Source: Letharia columbiana
Lineage: Eukaryota > Ascomycota > Lecanoromycetes > Lecanorales > Parmeliaceae
DNA: 64,000 nt
Direction: 5' to 3'
Assembly: GCF_014066305.1 (NCBI RefSeq)
Contig: NW_023501060.1
Location: forward strand, 186,001 to 250,000
Part shown: positions 23,194 through 34,716 of the stretch, in pieces
How positions within the stretch are numbered: position 1 is the first letter of the stretch
How the letters are laid out: each line of letters opens with the position of its first letter
Notes under the pieces: model-generated
Databases searched by the model: none
Seen by the model: the letters and a program-made list of their open reading frames with translations, nothing else
Told to the model about the DNA's origin: nothing
Translations under genes and position numbers: made by a program

Positions 23194-24420
23194 ATGCAGG
23201 ACAACGCCATCACCGGCATCCTCTACGTTGCGTTTGGCTTAGTCGCTCTCGTCACGCTCGGCAAGAACGACGTCCCCAACATCCGCCAACACCCCGACAA
23301 CTCCGCCGTACGCGTCGCCGTCGCTCTCAACGCGCCCGACGACGGTCCCACCCAAGCCGACGGGACGTACCCGGCCATTCTCGCGTACAACGAAGTGGGC
23401 GACTATATCGGATGGTCGGACTGGCAACACAGACCGCACATCAAGTCCGGCGGCTTCCACGATGTGATCATCGAGCAGCAGAAGGGCCCGGGCCAGCAGG
23501 CTACGTATTTGCAACTCTTCGCTGGAACGGATGCGGTTTGTATTGCGTACATATCGCAAACGTGGGCTGATGGGACGACGCGGGGGTGGTTGGGCGACAT
23601 GGGACGTGCGTGTGGGAGGCCTTATTACTATTCCCACATATTCGTCGGTAACGATGGTCATGTGCCTGGTGAGTTGGTTCCCAGGGTTTCAAACAAACCC
23701 CATTACCATCGTGCTACTCGAATCGAACAGCTCACGCCAAACCCCTTCTTCAGATTGCATATGGATGGACGCCGACCACAGCGACGACCCAGACCATGAC
23801 ATGCCAGCAGCGCTCCAGATCCACATGCAGGTAAGCCAGACCACCACCCCCCCTCCCCCCTTTTTCAAAGTCCCGCCCGCCCACCGCTAACCAATTCCCT
23901 TTCCCAGGAGTACACCAACCTGACCACAGCCTACAGCCGCGACCCCGCCCACTACTGCGACGAAGAATGCATCATCTTCCACCGCGACCCGACCAAACAC
24001 CTCGACTTCAAAAAACACCCGCCCAAAGAGGACCGCCTCTTCCGCGGCAACCACCCCCCGGGCGGACCCTGCTGCATGGACGACGACGACGGGTACGCGA
24101 AGCGCAACCGGCAGCGCCAGCAGCCCCGCAACCGGCGCCCGCCCGCCCTCGCCGCCCGGCTCGTTTCGAGCCCGCACGGCAAACACAGCGCGACGGACCT
24201 GTGCGGCAGCGAGCTGTCGCACGGGCCGGACTTCGTGTCCTGGTCCGAGCGCGTGTTTTGCGACATGGGGACCAAGGTTTCGTGGCCGCTGTGCGGGAGC
24301 GGTGGGAGTGTGGGAGGGGAGGAGGGGGAGGGGGAGTGTTATGAGTGGGAGACGCATTCGTTGGTCACGGGCGGGCGGAAGGTGGCGAGGCATTATGCGA
24401 CGGTTGAGGAGTGGGGGTGA
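23194..24420 (+). CDS. Secreted or membrane-anchored Cys-containing protein, unknown family
   Basis: Three exons: 23194-23668, 23754-23830 and 23908-24420; introns 85 and 77 bp; 354 aa. The N-terminus (ITGILYVAFGLVALVTLG, residues ~6-23) is a signal peptide or anchor. About a dozen cysteines follow, in contexts VCIAY, RACGRP, DCIWMD, HYCDEECIIF, GPCCMDDDDG, DLCGSE, VFCDMG, PLCGSG and GECYEW, suggesting disulfides outside the cytosol. Acidic Asp clusters (DADHSDDPDHDMP, CCMDDDDG) could bind a cation. Splice phases join cleanly (VP|D and MQ|EY). The coding sequence is notably GC-rich. I recognise no family. Confidence 0.72.
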
Positions 24421-25642
24421 AGCCCTGGGGAAAAGGGGGGTTGGGTGGGGGGGTTTTCTTTGGGTCAAGACGTCGTTTGCGATTTCCATCTCCCTTCTTT
24501 CTTTCTTCCTTTCATTTTTTCCTATCAGCGGCCAGATCGTGCACTTTTTCTGCAGAGTTGATCGAGGGCTGGTTTTGGCACGGACAAACGCACTGCTAGG
24601 ACTGCTTGTCGGTTTTTTCAGGTTTTGGTCCAGGAGAATTCACTCGGGATGCGCGTCTGATCTATTCGATTCGGAGTAGCTCGCGAGTTCCCATATAGTA
24701 ATAGTATACCCATGATAATTGATGCGCTAAGATGTTCTGTAGTCCCAGGAGTATGTGTATACTCATCACCTCCCCACTTCCTTTCATGATTCTCCACTCG
24801 CAACATCCTCGTGACCGAGGCATACATCCCGCCGTATTCGTACATCATGGCATACACCTAACCTACCTCTCTACTCCTAGACAGTGCGTAGCTGGCTCAA
24901 ATCCTCAAAACAATCTCGCTCCCCGCTTTCAATCCTTACCTAAGACTCGAAAGCATATCTACCTATCTTCGTGACGTGGTCCTGAATGCTGAGCTGAGAA
25001 GGGGTTACGACAGTACGGTAGTATGCTCCATCTGTATAACGCCGACGGATGGGTCTCAAAGCTAGGTAATCTAACGTACCTGACTCAGGAGTCAGGTGCC
25101 GCGGGGAGCTTCGTGGGCGAGTTTTTGGGGGTAGGTCAAAGGTCACTCGGATAATAGCATGGGATTTGAAGTGCATGCACTTAGACCGTGGGAACCTTGC
25201 GGGTCATTGGTGGATTTAAAAGTGGGGACGGGGTCGTCTTTAGGTGTTTGGTGTGGGTTTGTTCTGGTCACATGCGAGGCATTGAGTAGATTTGATCTCT
25301 TATCTGTATAACTCGTTCAAGAGCCGCGCTATAGAGGTAAACCAGTACGGAGATGATTGAATCATGTTGGAGCCGCTTTGGCTGATAAAGATGCGCATGA
25401 TCGAGCTAAGTCAGGACATCAAGCAAGTTGATGGTTACATGAACCACGGTAAAATCCTGCTTTCTTCCCACAGACCTGCGATTGCCTGTAGCTGCAGGAA
25501 AAGGTACCACGCGAATGATGACAGGTTGAGTCCAACAGCGTTGACAGTATCGTCAAAGCCTGTATAATTGGAATGAGTGGGCAAACCCGCAGCGGCACGA
25601 GAGCGAGAGCTTGACAGCCAATGCACCTCTCTGCCTCGTCCT
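24421..25642. other. Intergenic, no gene seen
   Basis: The 3' flank of the secreted-protein gene, then a region with short frames only. No reverse transcriptase or other transposon coding sequence is visible here, which matters for interpreting the gag-like gene to the right. Confidence 0.55.
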
Positions 25643-28069
25643 TCAGAGGCTACGAATGAAGAATTGACGTGGCATACCTTGTCCTGGACGTGGAACGGCG
25701 TATGGTGAGGAATTCCAGTCAGTGGGCAGATGACTCCGGTTTCGAAGTGGGTAGTTATCTCTGCTTTGTGCCGCGCGCCTTGTTTGCTTTCTAGCATACG
25801 ATGATGGCCCACCCGTAAGCATTTCGTCAGCTCCCCTCTTTTTTCTTCGCGGATGACGTTGCGGACTAGAGAGTCGCTTGACGGCCGTTTCAAGGTCATC
25901 CAGTCGTCTCTGAATCGATGTGAGTTCTGAAGGTTGATTTTGTACAAGACCCAACTCCTGAGTGTGTTCACTACCTTCAGCGTTGACGCGCGGCTTATGT
26001 TGTGAACTCGCTGGCATCGACGTGTGTCTCAGAGGATGATGTTCTTGCACAGGGCCAAAATTTTGGAGCGACACATCTTCCTCGACCTTGACCTCTCCTT
26101 CATTATGTGGCGTTATTGGCATTGATTTTGGCAATGATAGGTTAAGGGCCGCTGTCTGGCTCCGTGGTTCTGGTGCTCGTTCCTCATGGTCTGCCTTCCC
26201 TATTTGCGAGGAAGGATCAGTGTAGCGAAGTCTCTGCTTGTGAGCTTCCCTGGCTGGGCACGTTGCGGCCTTAGCTTCATGTGAGCCGTGGCAGTTGGCA
26301 CATAGTATGATGTTGGAAGTGCATGCCGACGTAGCATGCTGCGACGCACACCTCCCGCATCGGTAGGCAGAGGAACAGCATAATCTATGGTGACCAAAGG
26401 CTTGACATCTTCCGCACCGGAGAATTTGCAGATCAACGGGGTGACATTTGTAGTGCTTGCCGCGAACAAATATACCAGAACGGAGGACCTCGTCAGCTTG
26501 CTGGGCGGTACGGAATTTGATGACCAGGCTGCTTTCCTTTTTGTATCCCTGGCACGAACGAATGTTGTGGATGTCATCGACACAGCGCAGAGACACCACG
26601 ACGCGTGAATTTTCCTCTAGGAGCTCTCTGATCGCCTTGGCTTTGTGTTTCCTTGTCCGCATATCCAGACTGTCAACGCTGATTCGAGCTGTTTCAACAG
26701 CGTAAGATTTGGCCTGCGCAGATATGCTCCTCTCGAACTCAAGGTCCCAGCCTCGTATTCTGCTAAGTCGCACCATGTCCTCTTTTGATCCCGCGTGAGC
26801 GAGCACCTCGACATTGCCTATATCTAATAACATAGCTTCGGTGAAACGTATGGAGTCTGGGACATCGTGCCCTAAAGACCTCATGGTGTCAAGCGAGCTA
26901 GACAGCCTCAGTAGTATACCGTCAGAACCCATGTCGTTCAAGTGGTTGACAGTTGCCTGATTTTCGATGTTGAACGTGATGAGAGAGGACGCGTCTGGGT
27001 CTCCCACCTCCTGCTCCGTCTCCGGACCTTGCTGGAATTGTTCATCGTGTTCAATTCGTGTTTGGTTGTCTGCTTGATCGTTAGGCCGTAGGGCCAGATC
27101 ACTTGGATCGTTGACCAAAGTGTCTGCATGCATAAGGTCTACACCTGAGTCGTCTTCCTCCATAAACTCGTCTACCACGTGCAACATAGCAGAACCCTTC
27201 AGTTGCTCGCTCTCAAAATCTTGCAGCTGCAGACGGATGTGTTCGCATTGAGCTTCGATGTTCTTGAACATTCTCAAGAGATCCTCGCCATCGTCTGTCT
27301 CCACTCCGCTGTCTATCCAGTCCGTGTGGACTCGCACCTCTTCGACTCCGGGTTCGTTGCCCATGATATCCAAGATGCCACCACCACCCGCGACGCTTGC
27401 CTTGTCCCCTTCTTTTGTCTGCCTAAGCCCATCATGATTCTTCCTTTTCCTCCCTTTCTTCTTGGGTCGGTCGATGGCAATGGCTGCCGGTGTAGCATCC
27501 CGCCTCTTTTCGTGAGAGAAGTCTGCTTGCCCAGCTCCTTCGCGTGTATCATCCCCATTGCTGAGCGCCACTGGCCGTACTGCTTCGCTTTGCCGACTAC
27601 AGGAACCTCGGGTTACGAGTGTTGGCTCGAGTTCTGGGCTGGGCTCCGTAAAATTGTTCGCTCCACGCTCGTGCCTTCCAGTCGTCGTCTTGGGATGGGC
27701 TTGACTACCCTCGGCATTGAGCTTTGTAACGACCTCTTGGAAGGACTTGCGGATGTCGTGATATTGCCGTAGAGGTATCCTATCTCTCGCTCGCTCGGCA
27801 GCTTCGACAGTGATGTGCTTGAGTATGAGAGCGCCAATGAGGGTTCTGTCCGCTTCAGAAACTTCGTAGGGGTACTCCGGGTCGGACAAGGCTTTGAGAA
27901 TTCCTGTAAAAATATTCGTCTGCAACGATGAGGGGAGTCTGTGATGCTTGGATACGCTGAGCTTCACACAAGCGTCCAGAGCATCGAAGTCGGCTTCGAG
28001 ACTGGCTGCGTGATCAAGGGCATCTTGAGAAGGGTGTGGGTGGATATGGGGCCAATTGAGTTGAAGCAT
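25643..28069 (-). CDS. Gag-like protein with RRM-like region and three zinc knuckles (LINE ORF1-like)
   Basis: A single uninterrupted frame of 808 codons. The N-terminal third is mixed helix and basic/acidic linker. A central segment (about residues 400-540, ending FRTAQQADEVLRSGIFVRGKHY) resembles the RRM-like region of non-LTR retrotransposon ORF1 proteins. Three knuckles follow at about 548-602: CGRCQAFGHHRLCC (CX2CX4HX4C), CGRCASQHATSAC (CX2CX3HX4C) and CANCHGSHEAKAATC (CX2CX3HX6C). That trio and spacing are typical of Tad1/I-type fungal LINE ORF1. A coiled-coil-like segment (SIQRRLDDLETAVKRL) and a basic tail follow. No reverse transcriptase, endonuclease, poly-A tract or target-site duplication is seen downstream. 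It may be an orphan ORF1 or a domesticated gag gene; nucleic-acid binding is the expected activity. Confidence 0.8.
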   Translation of the reverse strand: MLQLNWPHIHPHPSQDALDHAASLEADFDALDACVKLSVSKHHRLPSSLQTNIFTGILKALSDPEYPYEVSEADRTLIGALILKHITVEAAERARDRIPLRQYHDIRKSFQEVVTKLNAEGSQAHPKTTTGRHERGANNFTEPSPELEPTLVTRGSCSRQSEAVRPVALSNGDDTREGAGQADFSHEKRRDATPAAIAIDRPKKKGRKRKNHDGLRQTKEGDKASVAGGGGILDIMGNEPGVEEVRVHTDWIDSGVETDDGEDLLRMFKNIEAQCEHIRLQLQDFESEQLKGSAMLHVVDEFMEEDDSGVDLMHADTLVNDPSDLALRPNDQADNQTRIEHDEQFQQGPETEQEVGDPDASSLITFNIENQATVNHLNDMGSDGILLRLSSSLDTMRSLGHDVPDSIRFTEAMLLDIGNVEVLAHAGSKEDMVRLSRIRGWDLEFERSISAQAKSYAVETARISVDSLDMRTRKHKAKAIRELLEENSRVVVSLRCVDDIHNIRSCQGYKKESSLVIKFRTAQQADEVLRSGIFVRGKHYKCHPVDLQILRCGRCQAFGHHRLCCSSAYRCGRCASQHATSACTSNIILCANCHGSHEAKAATCPAREAHKQRLRYTDPSSQIGKADHEERAPEPRSQTAALNLSLPKSMPITPHNEGEVKVEEDVSLQNFGPVQEHHPLRHTSMPASSQHKPRVNAEGSEHTQELGLVQNQPSELTSIQRRLDDLETAVKRLSSPQRHPRRKKRGADEMLTGGPSSYARKQTRRAAQSRDNYPLRNRSHLPTDWNSSPYAVPRPGQGMPRQFFIRSL

Positions 28070-28636
28070 TGCGTACAGAGTCTCGGGAGAGATGTCACAA
28101 GCCTTGCGGCATAGATTGAATGGTTGTCCAGGACTTTTATGTCATTGAGCAGAGTACCTATTGAGATTTGAGAGTATACTTGTAGGTATTAACATTTTAC
28201 TAGACGCGTTCTCACGGGCTTTCTAACGTGTAACCTCCGAGGTTTAAACCCGAGCGCGGAAGCCCTCCGCATTGATCTATACCCGATATGGTAAGCTCGT
28301 GCGTTGGGATAGCGTCTGAGGACTGAGGCAAGCCGAAGTTCAGTTCCAAGCTTCTATATCAGGAAGTTATGGCCGGGAGAAAAGGAGAAAAGACGGACCA
28401 ACCGAGGTTCAAATATTTGAGGGGCAGATATTCAATCAGCAAAGTACATATATATCAAAGTCTGCCTTAGCATTTATTCCACATTCTCTGCTCCTCAATC
28501 TCCCAAATCTTTGACACTTCCCCTCCTCTCCAACCCAGGTCACCCACGAGAAATACCCTCCGACACCCTTCTCTCAATCACATACCCAATTGAACAAACC
28601 CAGTAAAGCTCGCTTGCACGCACTGTGACTACAACA
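28070..28636. promoter_or_regulatory. Divergent region, gag-like gene / MDR oxidoreductase
   Basis: 567 bp between outward-pointing starts. A CT-rich tract at about 28490-28560 lies shortly upstream of the MDR ATG. No specific site is identified. Confidence 0.4.
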
Positions 28637-29861
28637 ATGGCGACCACGCAAACTGTCGTCCTGGCCGAGCGCCCCAAAGCCGACGTCCAACCTGGGAAGA
28701 CATTCCAAATGCAACCCCAGAAGAAACTTAACAGAGACGACCTCAAGGAAGGCCAAGCCTTGGTCGAGATCATCTATCTGTCTCTTGACCCTGCCATGCG
28801 AGGCTGGCTCAACGATACCCGCTCCTACGTGCCCCCCGTCCCCATTGGCGGCGTTATGCGCGGCGCGGTTATTGCGAGAGTTGTTGCGTCCAAATCCAGC
28901 AAATATGAAGTTGGATGTCATGTTTATGCTGCCTGTGGGTGGAGAGAGCAGGCGGTGGTGGAGGACAAGGATGGGGATGTGCAGAGGTTGGATGTGCCCA
29001 AGGGTGGGAGGTTGACTGATGCTTTGGGTGTCCTGGGTATGTTATTTTATGCTATCATCACAGCACGTGATATTATATGAAACAGAGAAATAGGAGCTCA
29101 AATTTCGGGACATCATAGGAATCACAGGCTTAGTGAGTATATTTCCGAGTCATCCTCCTCCGATACGTATCATTCTGCCTGTCCCACACCTGTGTCTTGC
29201 AGAGTCGATACTGACCCTGAACTGTAATTAGACAGCCTACTTCGGTCTCATCGATGTCGGTAAAGTCAAAAGCGGCGATTTCGTCGTCGTCTCCGGCGCT
29301 GCGGGCGCAACAGGAAGCGTGGTCTGCCAGATCGCCAAGCTCAAAGGCGCGACCGTGCTGGGTCTGGCTGGTAGTGATGATAAAGTCGAGTGGTTGAGGG
29401 ACTTGGGCTGTGATGATGCCCTCAACTACAAGGACGCGGATTTCGCCACCAAATTTCGAACCAGCACCAAGGGTTTCATCGATGTCTTCTTCGACAACGT
29501 CGGCGGTGATATTCTTGACTTGGCGCTCTCGAGAGCAAAGCCCCATTCCAGATTCGTGATCTGTGGCGCCATCAGTCAGTACAACAGCACTGAGCCGAAG
29601 GGGCCGAAGAATTATCTGATGATCATATCCATGCGGATTCGCATGGAGGGATTTATTGTACTTGATTATAAGGATCAGTATCCAGCTGCGCGACAAGAGC
29701 TCTCCAACTGGCTCGCTGAAGGCAAGATTCAAAGGAAGGAGACGATTGTGAAGGGAGGGTTGGGAGTGGCTGAGAGGGCATTATTGGGGTTATATGAGGG
29801 GACGAATACGGGGAAATTGCTTGTCGAGGTTCAAAGTGAGGCGGGGGGGAGCAAGTTGTGA
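28637..29861 (+). CDS. NADP-dependent MDR oxidoreductase (leukotriene B4 12-hydroxydehydrogenase/PTGR-like)
   Basis: Zinc-independent medium-chain reductases of this group reduce the double bond of enones using NADPH. Three exons: 28637-29036, 29119-29132 (14 bp) and 29232-29861; introns 82 and 99 bp; 347 aa. N-terminal landmarks are YLSLDPAMRGWLNDTRSY and IGGVMRGAVIARVV. The nucleotide-binding part has VVVSGAAGATGSVVCQIAKLKG and IDVFFDNVGGDILDLAL, then RFVICGAISQYN. The 14-bp exon supplies the codons for I-T-G-L, restoring LGITGLTAYFGLIDVG, the conserved family sequence, so I trust it. The start is ATG at 28637 (MATTQTVV); no ATG lies further upstream in frame. Confidence 0.9.
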
Positions 29862-30609
29862 GGAGCGCAAGTGGTGAGGAACGAGGGATTACCTCGGAAG
29901 CCACAGAAAGGAGGTAAACGTGGGATATATATCATGATAGGTGTTTTTATTTTCGCCACCTTTGCTATACAGGAAGACTTGTACTCCAAATCAAATAGCG
30001 CCTTCCGCGGACGATGGAAACAATGACGATGTTAACTTTTTCAACGGCGTTGGGTTGTGCTAGGGATTACTGATAAAACGCTACTTCCCCAGATGCTCCA
30101 AAAACACAAAACTTATTTACGGAGTAGCTACTGAACTGAGGGAATGCGGAAGAATCGGAGACAACAAAACCGTCGACTCTGGGAGCCATGTCAAAGACAC
30201 GACAACATCTACAAAAGAGATACGCACCCGAAGAACGTTCCTCCCAAAACTTGCTTATGTCGTAAACTCTAGACTCTTATTCAATCTATCCGCATTCGAT
30301 CTATGGAATGTCGTAGGCTTTGAGCCCGTTGCCTTATGCACAAGCTCTGATGTCTGTCTGATGAAGAAGCATGCAATTCCAGAAAACTGGGACACGATGC
30401 GGTAACACAATGCCGAAGATGCCTGGAAACAATAATGATATGAAGTGTAAAAAAAAATCAGTCAGCAGGTTATGCAGACGCAAAGGTGAGCCACGTCTGA
30501 TGCATCGCGAGCCAGTGTGCTTTGTAGTTGGCGGCAGTGACGAGAGTAGCTGAATCAAGTAGGCAAGGTGTCTAGGGTTCAAGTCTAGAGCATGAGAATC
30601 GCTGATTTG
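29862..30609. other. Intergenic, no gene seen
   Basis: The 3' flank of the MDR gene and the downstream edge of the decayed gag-like copy. Short frames only. Confidence 0.5.
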
Positions 30610-32318
30610 GCATTAAGAGTCGACAGAGTTTGATTCGACAAGCTCTAGCTGTCCATGTAGGGTGCGTCCGAAAGGGTGGGAAGGCCTCCACGTGAAGACC
30701 AGATGGCCATGAACGTCGACGGAGCGAATAAGGCTACCAAGGTCTGTGGACGATGTATGGCGAAGGCTGTCGGTAGGGGCCCAACGAATCTTCACGATGC
30801 CGTGGTTCTTCTTGCTTGAGAACTTCCTGTTTTATGCGTTTATTGTCTCCACCAGACTCAGCCTCAGGTGATCCATCCTCGGCCTCACGCTTTAGTCTGG
30901 CTGAAGTACTGAACGGGAAGCCAGTGTCTCTTGCCATTCGGCCGGCTCTGAAGTCATCGATTTGCTGAGGCAGAGTCCCAGGAGTAGGATAATAGTCTAG
31001 GGTACGATCAAATGATTTTCTGGCTGGTCGGGCTCCATTTTGATTGCGATCTTAGTCTCAGCGACGGGCTCGGCGGCTGGAGGCAAGAGGGTAGTTGGGA
31101 AGCCGTGATTTTTCTATGCATGCCTCCAGACCAGACGTCCTCGACCACCAGAGGTGTGACGCCCACCGCGGAGAACGCACTATATCTTGGTACATGTACA
31201 TTGTTCCGTCAGATGCTGCGCAGCGCAAATCCCACATTGAGGCTCGGCAGAGCATGATTCCGAAAGGTGGCCGTAGCCTTGACAAGTTAGGCATCTCTGA
31301 AGACCGAATTAACCTCGATCCGCAATATTGCAGGCGTGACGTTTTCCCTGCCAGGACAAACTGTCTGCAAAAGCCTTATTGGCTTTCTCTGGAGGCAAAA
31401 ATTCTACCATAAGGGCGGTGGTCCCTTTTCCTTCTTATTTCGCAACTTCTTACCACACCAAGCTATGTCATTGATGCTGCTGCTGCGGACGCTGCTATCA
31501 GAGTCGTCAAGGAAGTTGGTCTCAGCTAGCGCCCTGATGATAATAGACTTCTCTATCCGGTTCCTAAACATCATACAGTCGATCCTAATATTGTGCATTC
31601 TGATGTTATAGGTTTGTTTTGGCAAGGGACCCAGACTTCTCCTCAACCTCTTCATGCCATGCTGTTGACTGGATGAGTCGGTCGAGGTCTTCGCGGTGCT
31701 CTGCGTCGGCAACAACTTTGACATCGCCACGGTCTAACAAACTTGCGGTAGATAGTCGCACTGAGCCTTTGAACCAGTCGTTGGAGAAGTAAGCTTCAAG
31801 CAAAACCGAGATAGCCTCTCCCAAATATCGGGAGTCCCTTCCTTCCATTATATTCACGCTCGCCTGGTGTACAATATTGAGGATGATGTTGGCTGAGGAT
31901 GATTTGATCTCTACAATATTGGTACCATTGACAACAGCAATGAGACGATTATCTGCTGCGGTATCAGGCATTTGCGCCATGAGCTTGGCGTGAATGTCCT
32001 GATAGGATTAATGTGGTCCGTAGACTGGGTCAGCGGGACTGTATCTGGCGCTCCGGCGGTTGTCTGAGTCGTGATGGTGCCAAGAATAATCTTAGTAAAG
32101 GTGTCCCTGTCCATCTCTGACAATTTAGAGCAGTGCCCATTCGACTCAGCTTCGGTAATGCCATTTGTGACGCCCTTTGCAATCTGAGCTCGGAGATTTG
32201 CGGGAAGGTTAATGGCTCCGGACACGCTGGCTTTCATAGTGTGGTGAACATTGTCAAAGTCGGCCTTCTTGAGACTTCTGGGGCTGGGGTGATCGGAGAT
32301 GTCATTCATCACGGGCAA
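30610..32318 (-). pseudogene. Decayed gag-like (LINE ORF1-type) paralog
   Basis: Fragments on the minus strand occur in the same order as in the 808-aa protein at 25643-28069. N-terminal pieces are 32318-31911 and 31980-31606. A YNIRMHNIRID segment at about 31625 matches ARISVDSLDMR in position. At 31290-31200 are the knuckles CLTCQGYGHLSESC and CGICAAQHLTEQC, the latter followed by an in-frame TAG just before what should be the third knuckle (CVLRGGRH). A basic C-terminal piece (RLKREAEDGSPEAESGGDNK) lies at 30937-30734. Frameshifts and stops separate the pieces. The homology is by motif order, not measured identity. Both copies lie on the same strand, flanking the MDR gene. Confidence 0.68.
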
Positions 32319-34716
32319 AGGCGGTGAGCGAGTGCCCAGTGTGTTGCATATGTGGTGGCTAATGTGCGGACTTCAAAGGGAAGTCGCCTTCAGGAACACA
32401 TCTTTACGCAAGCGTGATATATTGCTAGCGCTGTAGGAAACGCGTTCTCCTCCCTTACTTAACCTTTCTAATTGTCATTGTAAACAAGGAAATCATACAG
32501 AACCGAACAGCGTCTCTGCGGGCACATCGTCTACCATAGTGAATCAGCACGCTAGGGAAGTTGTCATCATTCATTCTTTTCTGCTTGCAAATGAAGCAGT
32601 CAGCCCTACACCCTCAAGACCCTTTATCATGCTTTGCCACTCGATGGTCCACTTCATACCTTGGTGGTCTCTGAACATAACCTCATAGCCTGGAAAAGTC
32701 GATCTCAGGAGAGGTATAGACATGCTTGTCGGTATCATCTAAGGAAAGGATGTGTTGCGTCACTCCACTACTTGTTTTCATTCACATATCTTTCACCACG
32801 TACATCAGGCCCGGTTTGCGCTGTTCCATCAAGAAGCTCCGCAGAATTAAGCATTATAACGAGCCCGCGGTGGAGAATAGACCATGCTTCTGTGAAAACC
32901 TGATGATCTATTCACAAGACCGCTGGAAGGCTTCGATGGATCTTTCCATTTCCACTCATCTGCATCGGCGTCATCATAAATTTCTCGCTTTTGCCAGTCC
33001 GCAATCGTTCTTTAGTAGATTCGCTCAAGCTGATACCCATCCAAACCTTTTCTATCCTCTGCGGCCGGCCAAGCTGTGGCAGAAAGAGCCTGTTAGCAAA
33101 ACAGAAGGAACTTGCTATTACGCGGGCGGAAATAGAGGAGAGGAGTATCCTTGGGATTATGTCGATATATGGTCGGGAGAAAGACAAATGCTTTTCAACT
33201 TTAAGGTGGGCCAGGCAATTTCAGTCGATAAGTGGGCTTTCTGAACTCCCGTTGACTGCAACAATTTGCTGCGTAAACCCTTTCGTTTGAAAACTTACCA
33301 ACAAAGACAAAGTCGCCGGCGATTGCAGCGGATATTCAAAACGCAGATGGGTGCGATATCAAATCCTGGCTTGAAGGGGGAGAAAGTGGGCACACTCAAT
33401 TCCGCGCTTGCCATTTGATTCCAACGAATATTGGGTGTGCGACCATCATTGACTCCGGTTGTGGCACTCTTCCGAGTGCGAAACTTGTGCCGTTAGCGCA
33501 ATGATTCAAGAACCAATCGTCGAGGGTTTTGGGTTACACTGTAATTCCTGGCTTAGATGAATGTGCCGGCGAAGACGATCTTTGCTCCATTGCCCCGAAA
33601 GGATCTCAAGAATCAGTTCACACAGCAGAGGCTGCTTAGAAATAAGGAATTCTGGTCAATACTGTCGAAGCGCGCCTAATAAAGGGACCCAAGCAGTTTC
33701 AGTCGAAGAATACACAACCACACACACTTGGAGAACCCTACCAAGGTACCTAATTCCTCACGCGGCACAACGGGAAGATGCGAACCTTTCTATGATCAGA
33801 GCTGGGATAGCCAAGGTGATAGGTAAGTATACAACGCCAAGGCAAGACTAAATGAGGGTGTACGGCTAACATGCGTCTAATGCAAGTCAGGCAGCGGATA
33901 GAGTATAGTACCTATGCAGTATGCACACGCCGCTCGCTACCCTTATCTTTTATTGGTTCTTCCCGAGTCTCGCCGGACCACTCCGCCCCTATTTCCCACC
34001 AGCCCCTCTCATCTACCCGTCTCTTCACTTCAAGACCTTTGTTAAAAATTGCTTGCGCTGTAACGAGAGATCTTCGTTTGGACAGCCATAGTTCATGCAT
34101 CCTCGGCGACTGTGCTCCCGGGCACGGTCCGGACTTCCCCCTCTCATAGTTACCGTGTATCTTATTTGTGCCTTTCTCCTAAGTCCGGTTGACGTGCTTA
34201 TGAGGCAAAGCACGTTTCAATGCTCAGCTCTCACGTTAGGTGTCTACATGCATGACGTTGACACCAGCATGAAACGGCAGAAGACGTGCTCGCCGCAGGA
34301 GACGTTCTTTTTTGTCCTCTAATTTATGATTAATAAGTATCTCTTCCTTTTCCCGTTTCGGAATTGTTTGCGCTGTGCGGCGAGGGTGGGCGGAAGATAT
34401 TTTGAAACCACCCTTTGTGCTCTTGGGGGCCTGGGAAACAAGCAGAGCGTCGAGAAAAAAAAAGGGGGGGTTTCCTAGTAATAAGATCTTCTATGGCAAC
34501 TTGATTTCCTTTCCCTGCTGTTTCTATCCATCCTCCGTTTCCTGAAAACGTCTCGAGTCTTTCGTTTGACGCTTCTTAAACACTCGATCCCCATTCGTTT
34601 AATCTACTTACCTTACCTTAACTTCCTCATCCTCCATATTTAATTCGTCACGACAGGATCGCCGGCTTTTTTGTTCATTACAACCAACATTGGAAGTATC
34701 TGCGAAGATCCCAAAA
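32319..34716. other. Long gene-poor region
   Basis: About 2.4 kb with short frames on both strands and no recognisable domain. A poly-A/poly-G run (about 34456-34470) and CT-rich sequence lie upstream of the receptor gene. Part may be decayed repeat adjoining the gag-like relic. Confidence 0.5.

Noticed and set aside
27179..27772. 197-codon plus-strand frame inside the gag-like gene
   Set aside because: Antisense to an 808-codon frame with zinc-knuckle motifs; a shadow.
34456..34470. Retrotransposon poly-A tail
   Set aside because: The A run passes straight into a G run with no element upstream; more likely a simple homopolymer tract.
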